Shown: one piece after another, positions 1 to 8,488 of the stretch
Layout of the letters: each line of letters starts with the position of its first letter
How positions within the stretch are numbered: position 1 is the stretch's first letter
NCBI GenBank assembly: GCA_016200675.1
Contig: JACQEH010000275.1
Location: 1-19,122 of the forward strand
Length of the DNA stretch: 19,122 nt
DNA from: Chloroflexota bacterium
GTDB lineage: Bacteria > Chloroflexota > Limnocylindria > Limnocylindrales > CSP1-4
Direction: 5' to 3'
Program-made: the position numbers and the translations under genes
Notes under the pieces: generated by a model
The model's input: only the letters and a program-made list of their open reading frames with translations
Databases searched by the model: none
What the model was told of the DNA's origin: nothing

Positions 1-870
1 GACGAAGGCCACCCCGAGGGCCGCACCGAAGGTCTCGCCGCTCTGGTCGATGGTGTGGATGAGGGCGAAGAGAATCGCCGAGCGGAGGATGGCCGACCGG
101 GCGCCCCGCGTCCGTCGCCAGGCGGTGAGGGTGAAGCCGCGGAAGAAGAGCTCCTCGTAGAGGGGGGCGATGAGGGCGCCGCTGAGAAGGTTCAGGACGA
201 GGCCGCTCGCGGTGCCGCTCGGCGGCAGCGGCGCGGCGGGCTCCTGGTGGACGACCTGGACGAGCAGTTGGAGGGTCAGACCGGTCACGAGGATCACGGG
301 TGCCGCGAAGAGGGCGCCCCAGGCCAGATCTCGCAGCACCGTCCCGTCAGGCCGCCGGACGCCCATCTCCCCCCAGGAGAGGGCCTCCGACCCGACCACC
401 ATGAGACGCAGGATCCCGACCACGACGAGGCCCTGGATGACCACCGCCAGGAGGGCCAGGCTCGGTCCTTCGAGGACGACACCGGCCAGCTGCAGCGGGG
501 TCGCCACGACGACCGTCGCCAGGTACCAGCCGGCGACCACCGCCAGGAAGGTCACGATCGGCGAGGGACCGGCGTAGGCGAGCCCGGCGTGCCGCCGCTC
601 GACCGCCTGTGATCCTCCGAGGAGGACGAGCCCGACCAGGACCACGGCGAGGCCGCCGACGAAGAGGAGCGCCCCGGCCAGGGTGGCGCCGCTCAGGAGG
701 CCGACGAAGGCCGCGGAACCGCCGACGAGGGCGGCCAGCCAGCCGGCGACGAAGAGGCCCGGGGCCTGGCGGCCCTCCATCGTGAAGCGGAAGAGGCCGA
801 GGACCGCCGGTGCCGCGGCGCCCTGCCCGTCTCCGCCCGCGCCGTCGGGCGCCGGCGGCGGCTCGCTCAA
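1..870 (-). CDS. CPBP-family intramembrane metalloprotease (partial, C-terminus beyond left edge)
   Basis: The reverse-strand frame encodes a hydrophobic multi-pass protein with the hallmark CPBP (CAAX protease / bacteriocin-processing) motif YEELFFRGF, with the two glutamates near residues 239-240 and the arginine near 244, and a second-motif histidine in ALIHTIDQ near residue 272. In this family these residues line a membrane-embedded metal site; the substrate cannot be told from sequence. The last part of the protein lies outside the window. I chose the TTG at 870, whose TTGA overlaps the stop of the upstream zinc-ribbon gene, which implies translational coupling. An in-frame ATG at 780, just before the first membrane segment, is the alternative. 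Family call is firm; the start is not. Confidence 0.85.
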   Translation of the reverse strand, partial: MSEPPPAPDGAGGDGQGAAAPAVLGLFRFTMEGRQAPGLFVAGWLAALVGGSAAFVGLLSGATLAGALLFVGGLAVVLVGLVLLGGSQAVERRHAGLAYAGPSPIVTFLAVVAGWYLATVVVATPLQLAGVVLEGPSLALLAVVIQGLVVVGILRLMVVGSEALSWGEMGVRRPDGTVLRDLAWGALFAAPVILVTGLTLQLLVQVVHQEPAAPLPPSGTASGLVLNLLSGALIAPLYEELFFRGFTLTAWRRTRGARSAILRSAILFALIHTIDQSGETFGAALGVAFV

Positions 871-1520
871 GATTCGGTCAGGGAGTCGATCGAGCGGCTG
901 GCCGCGGCGGGTCGGGCCGAGCCGGCGGGGCGGGCGCCCGGAGCTCGAACAGCCGGCCGTGCTGCTGGTCCTGGCTCACCCGCCGAGCGCGCTTCCCGGA
1001 TCGGCGCCGCCACGGTCGGGCTGGAGCTCGGCGAGACGTCGGCACGCTCGAAGTCGCGGCCGCACCAGGCGCACAGGGACCAGTCGAGGCCAACGAGCTT
1101 GGCGCAGTTCGGGCAGACCCGGTTCAGCCGCATCCGGCAGGTCGGGCAGATGATCCAGTCGGCATGGACCCGGCGGTCGCAGGAGGGGCAGTGCCGGATC
1201 GTCTCGATCTCGGCGAGCATCGCCTCCTCGGCCAGGTTCCGCTCGTAGATCTCGCCGATCCGCTCCTGGGGCCGGACGATCCGGTAGGCGAAGATCGCAA
1301 GGGGGAAGAGGAGCGGGGTGAAGACGATGATGAGGGCCGCCGCGAAGTACGGCGCGACCGGATTCTCGGTTCGGAGCTGCATGTCCCGGAAGGCCCAGTA
1401 GGCCGCAGCCAGCCAGAGCACCACCCAGTAGATGGCCACGATCTGGAAGCCGAGCTTGATGACCGGGTTGTCGAAGACAGAGCCGACCGCGCTGCCGATG
1501 GTGTCGAGGATCGCTTGCAT
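867..1520 (-). CDS. Membrane-anchored double zinc-ribbon protein
   Basis: A 217-residue protein with two hydrophobic segments (about residues 22-42 and 57-80), a short charged stretch, and then four CxxC knuckles (C111/C114, C125/C128, C136/C139, C150/C153) arranged as a double zinc ribbon. The C-terminal 55 residues are Ala/Pro/Ser-rich and probably disordered. The ribbon would face one side of the membrane and probably mediates protein contacts; no catalytic motif is visible. The longer frame begins at 1571, but the ATG at 1520 begins directly before the amphipathic MQAILDTIG segment and has AGGAGG 14 bases upstream. The stop overlaps the TTG of the CPBP protease gene, so the two are probably one operon. 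Confidence 0.8.
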   Translation of the reverse strand: MQAILDTIGSAVGSVFDNPVIKLGFQIVAIYWVVLWLAAAYWAFRDMQLRTENPVAPYFAAALIIVFTPLLFPLAIFAYRIVRPQERIGEIYERNLAEEAMLAEIETIRHCPSCDRRVHADWIICPTCRMRLNRVCPNCAKLVGLDWSLCAWCGRDFERADVSPSSSPTVAAPIREARSAGEPGPAARPAVRAPGARPAGSARPAAASRSIDSLTES

Positions 1521-1664
1521 CCGCGGAGCGCGCGCCTCCTGAGATCGGTGCCGGAGTGGTCCGGCCGCCACGACCGGGGCAGTGTAGCAGGGGGTTCCGC
1601 GAGGCCCCGAGCACCTCCCGGGTGGCCGGATCGGTCACCAGCTCGCGCGTTCCCGGCCCTCCGA

Positions 1665-1679
1665 CGGCGCGCGGCGCCG
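1665..1679 (-). terminator. Short GC hairpin after the zinc-ribbon gene
   Basis: CGGCGC and GCGCCG form a 6-bp perfect stem with a 3-base loop, 11 bases beyond the stop of the minus-strand gene ending at 1690. There is no T-run, so it is at best a weak terminator. In such GC-rich DNA short stems also arise by chance. Confidence 0.3.
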
Positions 1680-1689
1680 GATCGTGACG

Positions 1690-2634
1690 TCAGCCCGGCT
1701 GGGCGGCCGCGTTCCGCGGGGCGACGGCCACGATGCCACCGACGATCAGGACGGTGGCCGCGGCGGCTCCGACGATCGCACCGAAGGCCGCGTCGCCGAA
1801 GTCGCCGGCCACGATCGGCCAGACGATCCCGAGCTGGAGGGCGCCTCCGACCAGGCCGAGCACGCCGGAGCGAACCCAGGGTGCCACCCCGTTCGGAAGG
1901 ATTCCCAGGACGGCCGTCACGGCCAAAAGCCCGAGGATCGGCAGGCGGGACGCGGAGGCGAGCCCCCAGCTCGTGTCGTAGCTCACCGTCCCCGAGATCC
2001 ACGGCAGGAGGAAGCTGATCGCGGCGCCACCGCTGCCGACCGCCACCAGCCACTCGGCGAGGGTGTCCGGGGCATCGAAGGGCAGGTCGGCAAGGAGCGA
2101 GGGGCGGCCCGCCCGGACGGCCACCGGCGTCGCCGGCGCCGGAGCCGGCTGGCTCGGAACCCAGGAGGACTCCGGCGTCGGGGGCGGCGCCCCGACAGCG
2201 GGCGAGGCCGCCAGCGGCATCTGCGCGACGGGGGGCGGCGGCGGCTCGGGTCGGTGGATGGACGAGGGCGGCAGGTAGGCGCCCGGGATGAGGCCGGCGG
2301 GAACCGCTGCTCCCGGGGCCACGCCAGCCGGGGCCACGCCGGCCGCGGCGATGCCGCCCGTGCCCGTGGCCGTCGGCCCCGGATCGAGCGCGTCACCGGA
2401 GGCGGCGGCGGCCGGCTCGACGATGGGGGCGGCGGCCGGCTCAGGCGCGGGCTGGGCGGCAGATTCGAATTCGGGTACGGGCGCCGGACGAGGCGCCGTC
2501 GCGCCGGCCGCCGCGCCGGCCGTCGCGCCTGTCACCTGGGCGCTTGTCACCGGCGCACCGCAGCTCGCGCACGAGAGTCGATCGGCCGGCACGGGCCGCC
2601 CGCACGAGATACACGGAACGGATCCAGCCGCCAT
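1690..2634 (-). CDS. Zinc-ribbon protein with Pro/Ala-rich linker and four C-terminal membrane helices
   Basis: A 314-residue protein in three parts. The N-terminus is a zinc ribbon with C8, C11, C22 and C25. Residues about 30-170 are a low-complexity Ala/Pro/Gly linker containing a GVAPAGVAPG repeat and a run of prolines. The C-terminal about 130 residues form four hydrophobic helices with little loop between them. I selected the ATG at 2634 because it is preceded by an AGGGGGA ribosome-binding site at good spacing and gives the ribbon at the extreme N-terminus; the open frame continues upstream without meaning. No enzyme motif is visible. A cytoplasmic sensor or adaptor tethered to the membrane is one reading, but the role is unknown. 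Confidence 0.8.
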   Translation of the reverse strand: MAAGSVPCISCGRPVPADRLSCASCGAPVTSAQVTGATAGAAAGATAPRPAPVPEFESAAQPAPEPAAAPIVEPAAAASGDALDPGPTATGTGGIAAAGVAPAGVAPGAAVPAGLIPGAYLPPSSIHRPEPPPPPVAQMPLAASPAVGAPPPTPESSWVPSQPAPAPATPVAVRAGRPSLLADLPFDAPDTLAEWLVAVGSGGAAISFLLPWISGTVSYDTSWGLASASRLPILGLLAVTAVLGILPNGVAPWVRSGVLGLVGGALQLGIVWPIVAGDFGDAAFGAIVGAAAATVLIVGGIVAVAPRNAAAQPG

Positions 2635-2717
2635 CAGCGATCCCCCTGGTCGGCCCGCAACCCGGGCGAGGCCTGAAGGGTGCCAGATGGATCGGCGCGC
2701 GGGAAGCCCCCGCGAGG

Positions 2718-3704
2718 TCAGGCCCCGCCGGGCTCGATCGTCCGGGGTGCCATGGCCTGCCCGACCGCGAGGGTCCAGGCGGTCGTCCGCCAGGCCGTCG
2801 CCAGCGAGAGCAGCCAGGCCGCGGCAAAGAAGGCAACCGACAGCAGGATGAAGCCGGCGACCAGGCCACCGAAGGGCACGCCGCCGAGGACGCCGGCCTC
2901 GACCGCGTCGAAGGCGACGCCGAGGATCACAGAGCCCAGGGCGGCGGCGCCGATGACGGCCGCGTCGGTGAGCAGGAGCACGGCCAGGCCCGTCGGCCGG
3001 ACGAGGCTCCGCGCCGCCAGGACGAGCTACCGGGGCAGGCCCGCTCCCCCGGCGAGATGCCGTGCCGCAAGCCCGCCGACGGCCTCGCCCTGCAGCCAGG
3101 TCCCGGCGAGGGCGACCACCACCCAGGGCACGCGCAGCACGACGCGAACCGGAACGGACAGCGTCGGGTCGCCGGGATGGATCAGCTCCTGGTAGGCGGC
3201 ATCGACGAGCGGGGCGGCACCGAGGGCGACAGCGGCAGCCGTCGGAAGGTGCGCGACCAGCCGGGCGACCAGGACCCTCCCGGGGCCGGGGCCGCCGGGA
3301 CGACGATCGTCCACGTCGGAGCCGGCGCGACGGTCGGGAACGCCGAGGCTGCCGAGGTCGTCGAGATCGTCGCGGCCGAGCTCGTCGAAGGCGAGGGCCT
3401 CCCGGATCAGGGCCAGGTCGATCGCCGCGCCGGCGAGGCCGCCCAGGACGAGCCACCCGACGACGGCCGCCGCGGCGGACCCCACGAGCACGAGGAACCC
3501 CGGCGAGACGCCGCCGAAGACGAAGCCCACGAGGGTCGGGCCGAAGAGATTGGCCATGGCGGCGGTCGTCGGGGCCTGGACGGTGGGTGCGAGGAGGAGG
3601 AGCGCGCCGCCCCGGACGAGGAACGCGGCAAGGGCCAGGACCAGCCAGCGCGGGTGCTCCAGGACGGCCAGCGCCGAGCCGACCACGATGCCGCTCACCG
3701 ACAC
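2718..3704 (-). pseudogene. Multi-pass membrane protein interrupted by an in-frame TAG
   Basis: One reading frame from a GTG at 3704 encodes about 225 hydrophobic residues, with at least four membrane segments and an acidic Gly/Pro loop near residues 130-160. It reaches a TAG at 3029-3027 and then continues in the same frame for about 102 more residues with two further strongly hydrophobic segments before a TGA at 2718. The downstream part has no ribosome-binding site and starts inside a hydrophobic stretch, so it is not a credible separate gene. The simplest reading is a nonsense-mutated gene or a base error in the assembly. It lies 22 bases downstream of the UPF0182 gene, probably co-transcribed. 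I do not recognise the family. Confidence 0.65.
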
Positions 3705-3726
3705 GCGTGATCCGGGGACGACGAGG

Positions 3727-6700
3727 TCAGCGACTCGGGGCGGGCGACGGGCCGGCCAGGACGTCCAGCCTGCCGAGCGCCTGCCGGACGAGGTCGATCT
3801 CGCGGCCGTAGGTCGCGAAGTCCCCGTTCCGGAGCGCGGCCTGGGCGGCCTCGAAGTGGGCGTTGGCGTAGGCGATCAGCCCGGCGACATCGGTCGGGAA
3901 TCCCGGGCCGAGCGTGGGTGCGGGCGTGCCGCCGGGCGTGGGCGTCGGGGTCGCCCCGGGACCCGGCGTCGGGCTCGGGCCCGGACCCGCGCCGTTGACG
4001 ATCAGGTTGAGGGCGTCCTTGAGGGTCGGACCCCAGACGACCGAGGTCGGTGAGGCGACCACGATCCGCTGGAACTCGGGGAACGACGACGACGTGGACT
4101 GGAGGTAGACCGGCTGGAGATACATGAGGGTGTTCCCGACCGGCACGACGATGAGGTTGCCGCGCACGACCTTGCTGCCCGACTGGTTCCAGAGCGTGAT
4201 CTGGGCCGAGATGGTCGGATCCTGGTCGATCCGGGCCTCGATCTGGGCCGGCCCGAAGATCGAGGTGTCGCTCGGGAAGCGGTAGACCCGGACGCCGCCG
4301 TAGTTGGCGGGATCGTTCCTGGCCGCCACCCAGCCGATCATGTTCGGACGCCCGACCGGGACCATCGGCTGGAGGAGGAGGAATTCCGGGTTCGCCTCGC
4401 CGGGCATGCGCATGACCACGTAGTAGGCCTCCGACGGGAGGCTCTGCTGGTTGGTCTTGCCCGCCGGCACGGTCCAGCGGTCCTCATTGCGGAAGAAGGT
4501 GTCGGTGTTGGTGACGTGGTAGCGGCCGTACATGCTGGTCTGGATGTTGAAGAGGTCCTCGGGCACGCGGAGGTGCGGCCGGAGGTCGGCCGGCAGGTCG
4601 GCCAAGGGCTTGAAGAGCTTCGGAAAGACGCCGCTCCAGGCTTTGACAATGGGATCGCTTGGGTCGGCGACGTAGAAGGACATCGTGCCGTCGTAGGCGT
4701 CCATGACGATCTTGACGCTGTTGCGGATGTAGTTGATGTCCTTTGGCGCCAGGCCCGACGAGACGAGGTCGCCAGGGTTGAAGGGCTGCGCATTCGGGAA
4801 GCGATCGGACGTCGTGAAGGCGTCCTGGATGTAGACGAGGCGGCCGTCCGCGTTGACCACGACGTAGGGGTCCTTGTCGTACTGCAGGAACGGCGCGATC
4901 AGCTGCAGCCGCTCCTGGAGAGCGCGATTCATGAGGAGCTGGCTGTCGACGGTCACCTGGTCACTGATCAGGAGGTTCAGGTCCCGGAAGCGGAGGGCGT
5001 AGAGGAGGCGCGAGAAGGTTGTATCGAGGGGAATGCCGGTCCTGGCGGTCCAGCGCGTCTGGGCCCCGCCGGCGGTTCCGGCCGTGCCGTCGCCCTGCGG
5101 GTAGTCGAGCTCATCCTGGCGCGCCCCGACCACGACGTAGTCAGAAACCGCCTCCCCGAAGTAGATCCGCGGCTCCGTGACCGTCGGCGCTCCGCCGCTC
5201 GAGACCGGCGGCAGGTTCTTGACCAGCAGGAGCGGCTGGCCCTCGGCCGTGACCTCGTTGACCGGGACCATCGCGATGCCGATGCCGTGGGTGTAGATGA
5301 TCCGCTGGTTGACCCAGCTGTCGCCGATGTCGCTGGCCCCCGGCTTGAGCTCGCGCGCCGAGAGCATCACCTGGCGCTCCTGGTCGTTGAGCGTGTAGCG
5401 GTCGGTGTCGACGTCACGGAAGTCGTAGTAGCGTCGAACCGTCTGGAGCTGGCCCAGGGTGTCGCCGAGCGGCCGGTAGTCCCACAGGCGGGCGTTGGCG
5501 AAGGTCGCCGATTCGGCGTCGATGGCGGCCTGGGTGAGGGGCGCCGAACCGTCGTACTGGCGCTCCTCCCACGACCCGAGCCCGAAGGCCAGGCGGGTCA
5601 TCGAGATGTTGTTGGCGATGTACGGCTGCTCGACGAGGTACTGGTTGGGGGTCACCGAGAGGCGCTGGATGACCTCGGGATACAGGCGCCCCACGAACAG
5701 CGACGCCAGGAACCAGGCCGCCACCGTCACGCCCAGGGGCCAGGTCCAGCGGGTGAACGCGCCGCCGACGAGGAAGGCCGCGGCAAAGGCCGACAGGACC
5801 GTCAGGAGGTCGAAGGCGAAGAACTGGGCGTGCTGGTCCGTGTACGCCACGCCCGCCGCCACGCCACGGGCCGAGTAGACGAGCTCGTACTTGTCGAGCT
5901 GGTAGCCGAAGGCGATGGACAGGAGGAAGAGGCCGGCAAGGACCCCCAGGTGAACGCGGACGCGCGACGGCACCGTCAGGCCGGATCGGGCGGCGCCGGC
6001 GAGATAGCGGAGCCCGGCAATCACGAGTCCCCCCAGGACGAGGGCGTTGAAGATCGCCTGGAGCGCCCGGAGGAACGGCAGCTCGAAGAGGAAGAACGAG
6101 ATGTTCCTGCCGAAGATCGGGTCGACGCTCGGGCTGCCCACCGGGGCCTGGAACGGCACCCGGTTGATCCACAGGAGGACCGTCTCCCACGACGACGCGG
6201 CGATCCCGCCGACGACGAGGGCGGCAAGGACCGACAGACCGGCCAGGACGGCGGTTGCGGCGGGGGTCAGGTCGGGGACCTGGATGGGCTCGGCATTGAC
6301 GATGACCGGCCGGCCCATGCCGGCCCGCTCGCGCGGGTCTCCGGCGCTGATCCCGACCTGGCCGAGCTGCTCGAAGAGGTCGCGGAAGGTGCCGGGCGTC
6401 CCCTCGCCGGGTGGCGCGAGGCGGTTGGCGATCCAGAGGTTGGCCAACAGGACCAGGAGCGTGACCCCCGTGCCGGCGGCGAAGAGGCCGATGTTCGCCC
6501 CGACTCGCGTCCAGAAGACGCTGTCGAAGCCGACGCTCTTGAACCAGATCGCGTCGGTCCAGAACTCGATGCCGCCGCTCCCGAAGAGGAGCAGGACCAA
6601 CCCGATCGCGGCCAGAACCACGAACCGCCGGCTCGGCGCACCTCCCCCCGAGGCGCGCGCCCGGCGGGCCCCCGACGTCGGGCGTCCCGGCCCCCGACCG

Positions 6701-6744
6701 CTCGGGCCGAAGGCGCCGCGGAACGGGTCTTCTGGATCGTCCAT
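3727..6744 (-). CDS. UPF0182 family membrane protein (COG1615)
   Basis: A 1005-residue protein. The N-terminal third has about seven membrane helices; the rest is a large domain, predicted outside the membrane, with the conserved UPF0182 landmarks RLYPEVIQRL, VEQPYIANNI, YTHGIGIAM and the YDKDPYVVVNADGRLVYIQDA region. Near the C-terminus is a Pro/Thr/Gly-rich linker (GPSPTPGPGATPTPTPGGT), followed by an about 70-residue helical tail; this arrangement is common in the family. The biochemical role of UPF0182 proteins is not established. The frame is open from 6891, but the ATG at 6744 (MDDPEDPF) gives the usual short acidic N-terminus before the first helix, so I use it. Strongest family match in the left part of the window. 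Confidence 0.93.
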   Translation of the reverse strand: MDDPEDPFRGAFGPSGRGPGRPTSGARRARASGGGAPSRRFVVLAAIGLVLLLFGSGGIEFWTDAIWFKSVGFDSVFWTRVGANIGLFAAGTGVTLLVLLANLWIANRLAPPGEGTPGTFRDLFEQLGQVGISAGDPRERAGMGRPVIVNAEPIQVPDLTPAATAVLAGLSVLAALVVGGIAASSWETVLLWINRVPFQAPVGSPSVDPIFGRNISFFLFELPFLRALQAIFNALVLGGLVIAGLRYLAGAARSGLTVPSRVRVHLGVLAGLFLLSIAFGYQLDKYELVYSARGVAAGVAYTDQHAQFFAFDLLTVLSAFAAAFLVGGAFTRWTWPLGVTVAAWFLASLFVGRLYPEVIQRLSVTPNQYLVEQPYIANNISMTRLAFGLGSWEERQYDGSAPLTQAAIDAESATFANARLWDYRPLGDTLGQLQTVRRYYDFRDVDTDRYTLNDQERQVMLSARELKPGASDIGDSWVNQRIIYTHGIGIAMVPVNEVTAEGQPLLLVKNLPPVSSGGAPTVTEPRIYFGEAVSDYVVVGARQDELDYPQGDGTAGTAGGAQTRWTARTGIPLDTTFSRLLYALRFRDLNLLISDQVTVDSQLLMNRALQERLQLIAPFLQYDKDPYVVVNADGRLVYIQDAFTTSDRFPNAQPFNPGDLVSSGLAPKDINYIRNSVKIVMDAYDGTMSFYVADPSDPIVKAWSGVFPKLFKPLADLPADLRPHLRVPEDLFNIQTSMYGRYHVTNTDTFFRNEDRWTVPAGKTNQQSLPSEAYYVVMRMPGEANPEFLLLQPMVPVGRPNMIGWVAARNDPANYGGVRVYRFPSDTSIFGPAQIEARIDQDPTISAQITLWNQSGSKVVRGNLIVVPVGNTLMYLQPVYLQSTSSSFPEFQRIVVASPTSVVWGPTLKDALNLIVNGAGPGPSPTPGPGATPTPTPGGTPAPTLGPGFPTDVAGLIAYANAHFEAAQAALRNGDFATYGREIDLVRQALGRLDVLAGPSPAPSR

Positions 6745-6826
6745 GCTCGCGGAGTCTACGCCACGATCGGCCGCAGGCCCTGAGCCGCCCCGCCCGGCCG
6801 CGCCGCCCGGGCGCCGGCCCGGCAGC

Positions 6827-7285
6827 TCAATGGCGGACCAGACCCTCGACTGCCCGCCGGAAGGCCGTCTGGACCTCGAGGGCGAGGGCATTCGGCCGGA
6901 TGGTGGCCAGCCGCGTCGGCTCCCAGCGGAAGCCCGCCCGGATGGCGACCGGGCAGCGCCATGGACGGTCCGGCGGGTCCGGCGGGACGAGCGCTCCGAG
7001 GCGGATCGAGAGGCGACCCCCCTCCTCGAGGATGAGGCCGGACAGCCCGCCCGCGAAGGACGGCCCGAGCCGGGCGAGGGGCGGCTCGGGTGGCGGGCCG
7101 GCGGCCGGCGCGAGCTCCCGGAAGCTGATGACCCCGGTCTCGTCGTGGACCCAGAGGATGGCGAGCCACCAGCCGTCGGGGCCGTCGGACGGCCGGCTCA
7201 TGCCGACGTGGAGGACGCGGTCGCCCAGCCGCAGCTCCTGCTCGCGAAGGTAGGACGGGCCGGGCGGGGGCAGGCGTTCGGGCAC
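6827..7285 (-). CDS. Hypothetical protein, 152 residues
   Basis: A GTG-started frame encoding a soluble, Pro- and Arg-rich protein with a plausible globular composition: hydrophobic beta-type stretches (RVLHVGMSR, GWWLAILWVHDETG, LILEEGGRLSIRLGAL), tryptophans, and a helical C-terminal end (ALALEVQTAFRRAVEGLV). The composition looks like a real protein rather than an antisense shadow, and no better frame overlaps it. It sits 82 bases upstream of the UPF0182 gene on the same strand. I do not recognise the family. No strong ribosome-binding site precedes the GTG, so the start is uncertain. Confidence 0.6.
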   Translation of the reverse strand: MPERLPPPGPSYLREQELRLGDRVLHVGMSRPSDGPDGWWLAILWVHDETGVISFRELAPAAGPPPEPPLARLGPSFAGGLSGLILEEGGRLSIRLGALVPPDPPDRPWRCPVAIRAGFRWEPTRLATIRPNALALEVQTAFRRAVEGLVRH

Positions 7286-7370
7286 GTCGGGAGCATAGCC
7301 GTCGGTTGGGCGGCCCCTTGGCGACGCGTCGGGCTGCGCCGACCACCGCGACGGCTCCGCCGCCGCTTGT

Positions 7371-7412
7371 CGCGTCGCTTACGCCCATTGCCGCGTCGCT
7401 TATGCCCGTTGC
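7371..7412. repeat. Two tandem copies of a 21-bp unit
   Basis: Units 7371-7391 and 7392-7412 start CGCGTCGCTTA and differ at only two positions (ACGCCCATTGC versus ATGCCCGTTGC). A degenerate third copy begins at 7413 with CGCATCGACTT. Confidence 0.7.
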
Positions 7413-7455
7413 CGCATCGACTTCGCCACTTCGCCGCTTCGCCGCCTGGGTCTCG

Positions 7456-7470
7456 ATGACAACCTGTCAT
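7456..7470. promoter_or_regulatory. Palindrome ATGACA-ACC-TGTCAT
   Basis: Perfect 6-bp arms around a 3-base centre. The size suits a dimeric DNA-binding protein operator; the spacing is too tight and the stem too AT-rich for a terminator. It lies about 170 bases upstream of the minus-strand gene that starts at 7285. Function is inferred only. Confidence 0.35.
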
Positions 7471-7740
7471 GGAAGCAGTTTCGGGGAATCTCCCGGACTG
7501 GCTGCTGGCGCGACTCGGCGCGCATCAGATGACCGGGAGGCATTGCAGCCAGCCTGGAGGTGTGCCGGGTGAACGGAGACGACGCGTTGGCACGTTCTTC
7601 ATGCCCACCAGTCAAGGGAGATCCCAGAAGACGAAGGTCCTCAGGGCTGAGCACGCGGGTTGCGGCACCCCTCGAGGCACTCCGCGGCTGCCGACCCGTC
7701 GTGCTGCCATGACCCGCAGCCCGATGGCCCCGCGGTTCGG

Positions 7741-8292
7741 TCAGCCAGCGCTCTCGCTGCCCTCCGGCGGCAGATCGGAAGTCGCGGCGGCCACCGCGGA
7801 CTCATCGGTCGTTGTCGGTACGTCGCCGCCCACGTCGGTGGCTGGCGGAGACGCGTCCACCGAATCGTGATCCGCGGCGTCGGGTGCGGCGGTCGCCCCA
7901 TGGGCCTCGGCGATCTCCGCGGCGACCTCGGCCTGACGAGCCTGCGCCTCGGCCTCGAGGGCGGCCATCTCGAGGCGGATCATCTCGCGCCGAACGGCTT
8001 CGTCGGGCAGGGCGATGCTGCCCGCGGCTTCGGGGGCGGGTCCGGCCTCGTACTCGCCGGAGAGCCAGCCGATCAGTCCCCGCCCGCGCTGGGCCGGGGC
8101 CCGTGCCTTGAGGATGGCCTCATGGTCGACCCGGGTGACTCCCGGGACCTCCGACTCGGCGACCTCGTGGAGGGCGGCACCGCAGGATGGGCAGGTCTCC
8201 TCGGTGCCGGTCTTGAGCGGCGCGGAGCACCAGGGGCAGATCGGGGCGGAGGCCGAGTCGGGTCCGCCCCCGGACAGGTTCGGCTCGGTCAT
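7741..8292 (-). CDS. Small zinc-ribbon protein with helical C-terminus
   Basis: A 183-residue soluble protein. A CPWC and a CPSC knuckle (C19/C22, C34/C37) form a single zinc ribbon near the N-terminus. After a basic segment with GLIGWLSGEYE, residues about 98-132 are a long Glu/Ala-rich helix that could form a coiled coil, and the last 50 residues are a low-complexity Asp/Ala/Thr tail. There is no enzyme motif. I chose the ATG at 8292 because it places the ribbon at the N-terminus like the other ribbon proteins in this window. The same frame stays open to 9555, antisense to the DUF1028 gene, which is a composition artefact. No clear ribosome-binding site precedes the ATG. Confidence 0.75.
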   Translation of the reverse strand: MTEPNLSGGGPDSASAPICPWCSAPLKTGTEETCPSCGAALHEVAESEVPGVTRVDHEAILKARAPAQRGRGLIGWLSGEYEAGPAPEAAGSIALPDEAVRREMIRLEMAALEAEAQARQAEVAAEIAEAHGATAAPDAADHDSVDASPPATDVGGDVPTTTDESAVAAATSDLPPEGSESAG

Positions 8293-8390
8293 GGCTTGAA
8301 CTCTAGCGCGGTGGCAGCGGGCGGGAATAGCCCCATTGTCCCCCGGTCGAGCACACGTTCGGTTCCGCGACGCACCGGCCGTCGATCTCG

Positions 8391-8488
8391 CCGGGCGGAT
8401 GGGGCGGCCCGATGCAGCCGCCGGGCGGATGGGGCGGCCCGATGCAGCCGCCGGGCGGATGGGGCGGCCCGATGCAGCCGCCGGGCGG
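8391..8488. repeat. Exact 30-bp tandem repeat, 3.3 copies
   Basis: Units at 8391-8420, 8421-8450 and 8451-8480 are identical, beginning CCGGGCGGAT and ending GATGCAGCCG, followed by eight more bases of a fourth copy. Because 30 is a multiple of three, all frames stay open; one plus-strand frame reads GGWGGPMQPP three times. The repeat lies in the spacer between two divergent genes. Confidence 0.97.

Larger units (their letters stand above)
7286..7740. other. Gene-poor stretch with short repeats and a palindrome
   Basis: No frame here has convincing protein character on either strand. From about 7440 on, the base composition is less GC-extreme than in neighbouring genes. It contains a 21-bp near-repeat (7371-7412), runs of ttcgcc-type triplets (7420-7447) and a palindrome at 7456-7470. 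It separates two minus-strand genes, so it should contain the promoter of the gene starting at 7285. Confidence 0.5.

Noticed and set aside
810..2018. 402-codon plus-strand open frame
   Set aside because: Antisense to two zinc-ribbon genes whose cysteine motifs are clear on the other strand.
2544..3710. 388-codon plus-strand open frame
   Set aside because: Antisense shadow of the interrupted membrane protein; the product is charged and repetitive without protein-like features.
4516..6783. 755-codon open frame on the plus strand
   Set aside because: Exactly antisense to the UPF0182 gene; Arg/Asp/Glu/Gly-rich product without domains, caused by GC-rich third positions.
7400..7654. 84-codon minus-strand frame in the gene-poor stretch
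   Set aside because: No ribosome-binding site, no recognisable segment and atypical composition; insufficient support.
7469..7870. 133-codon plus-strand frame starting at the palindrome
   Set aside because: Its second half is antisense to the zinc-ribbon gene and its first half has no protein-like features.
8391..8488. CRISPR-like array
   Set aside because: The 30-bp units are directly abutting with no spacers, so this is a plain tandem repeat.
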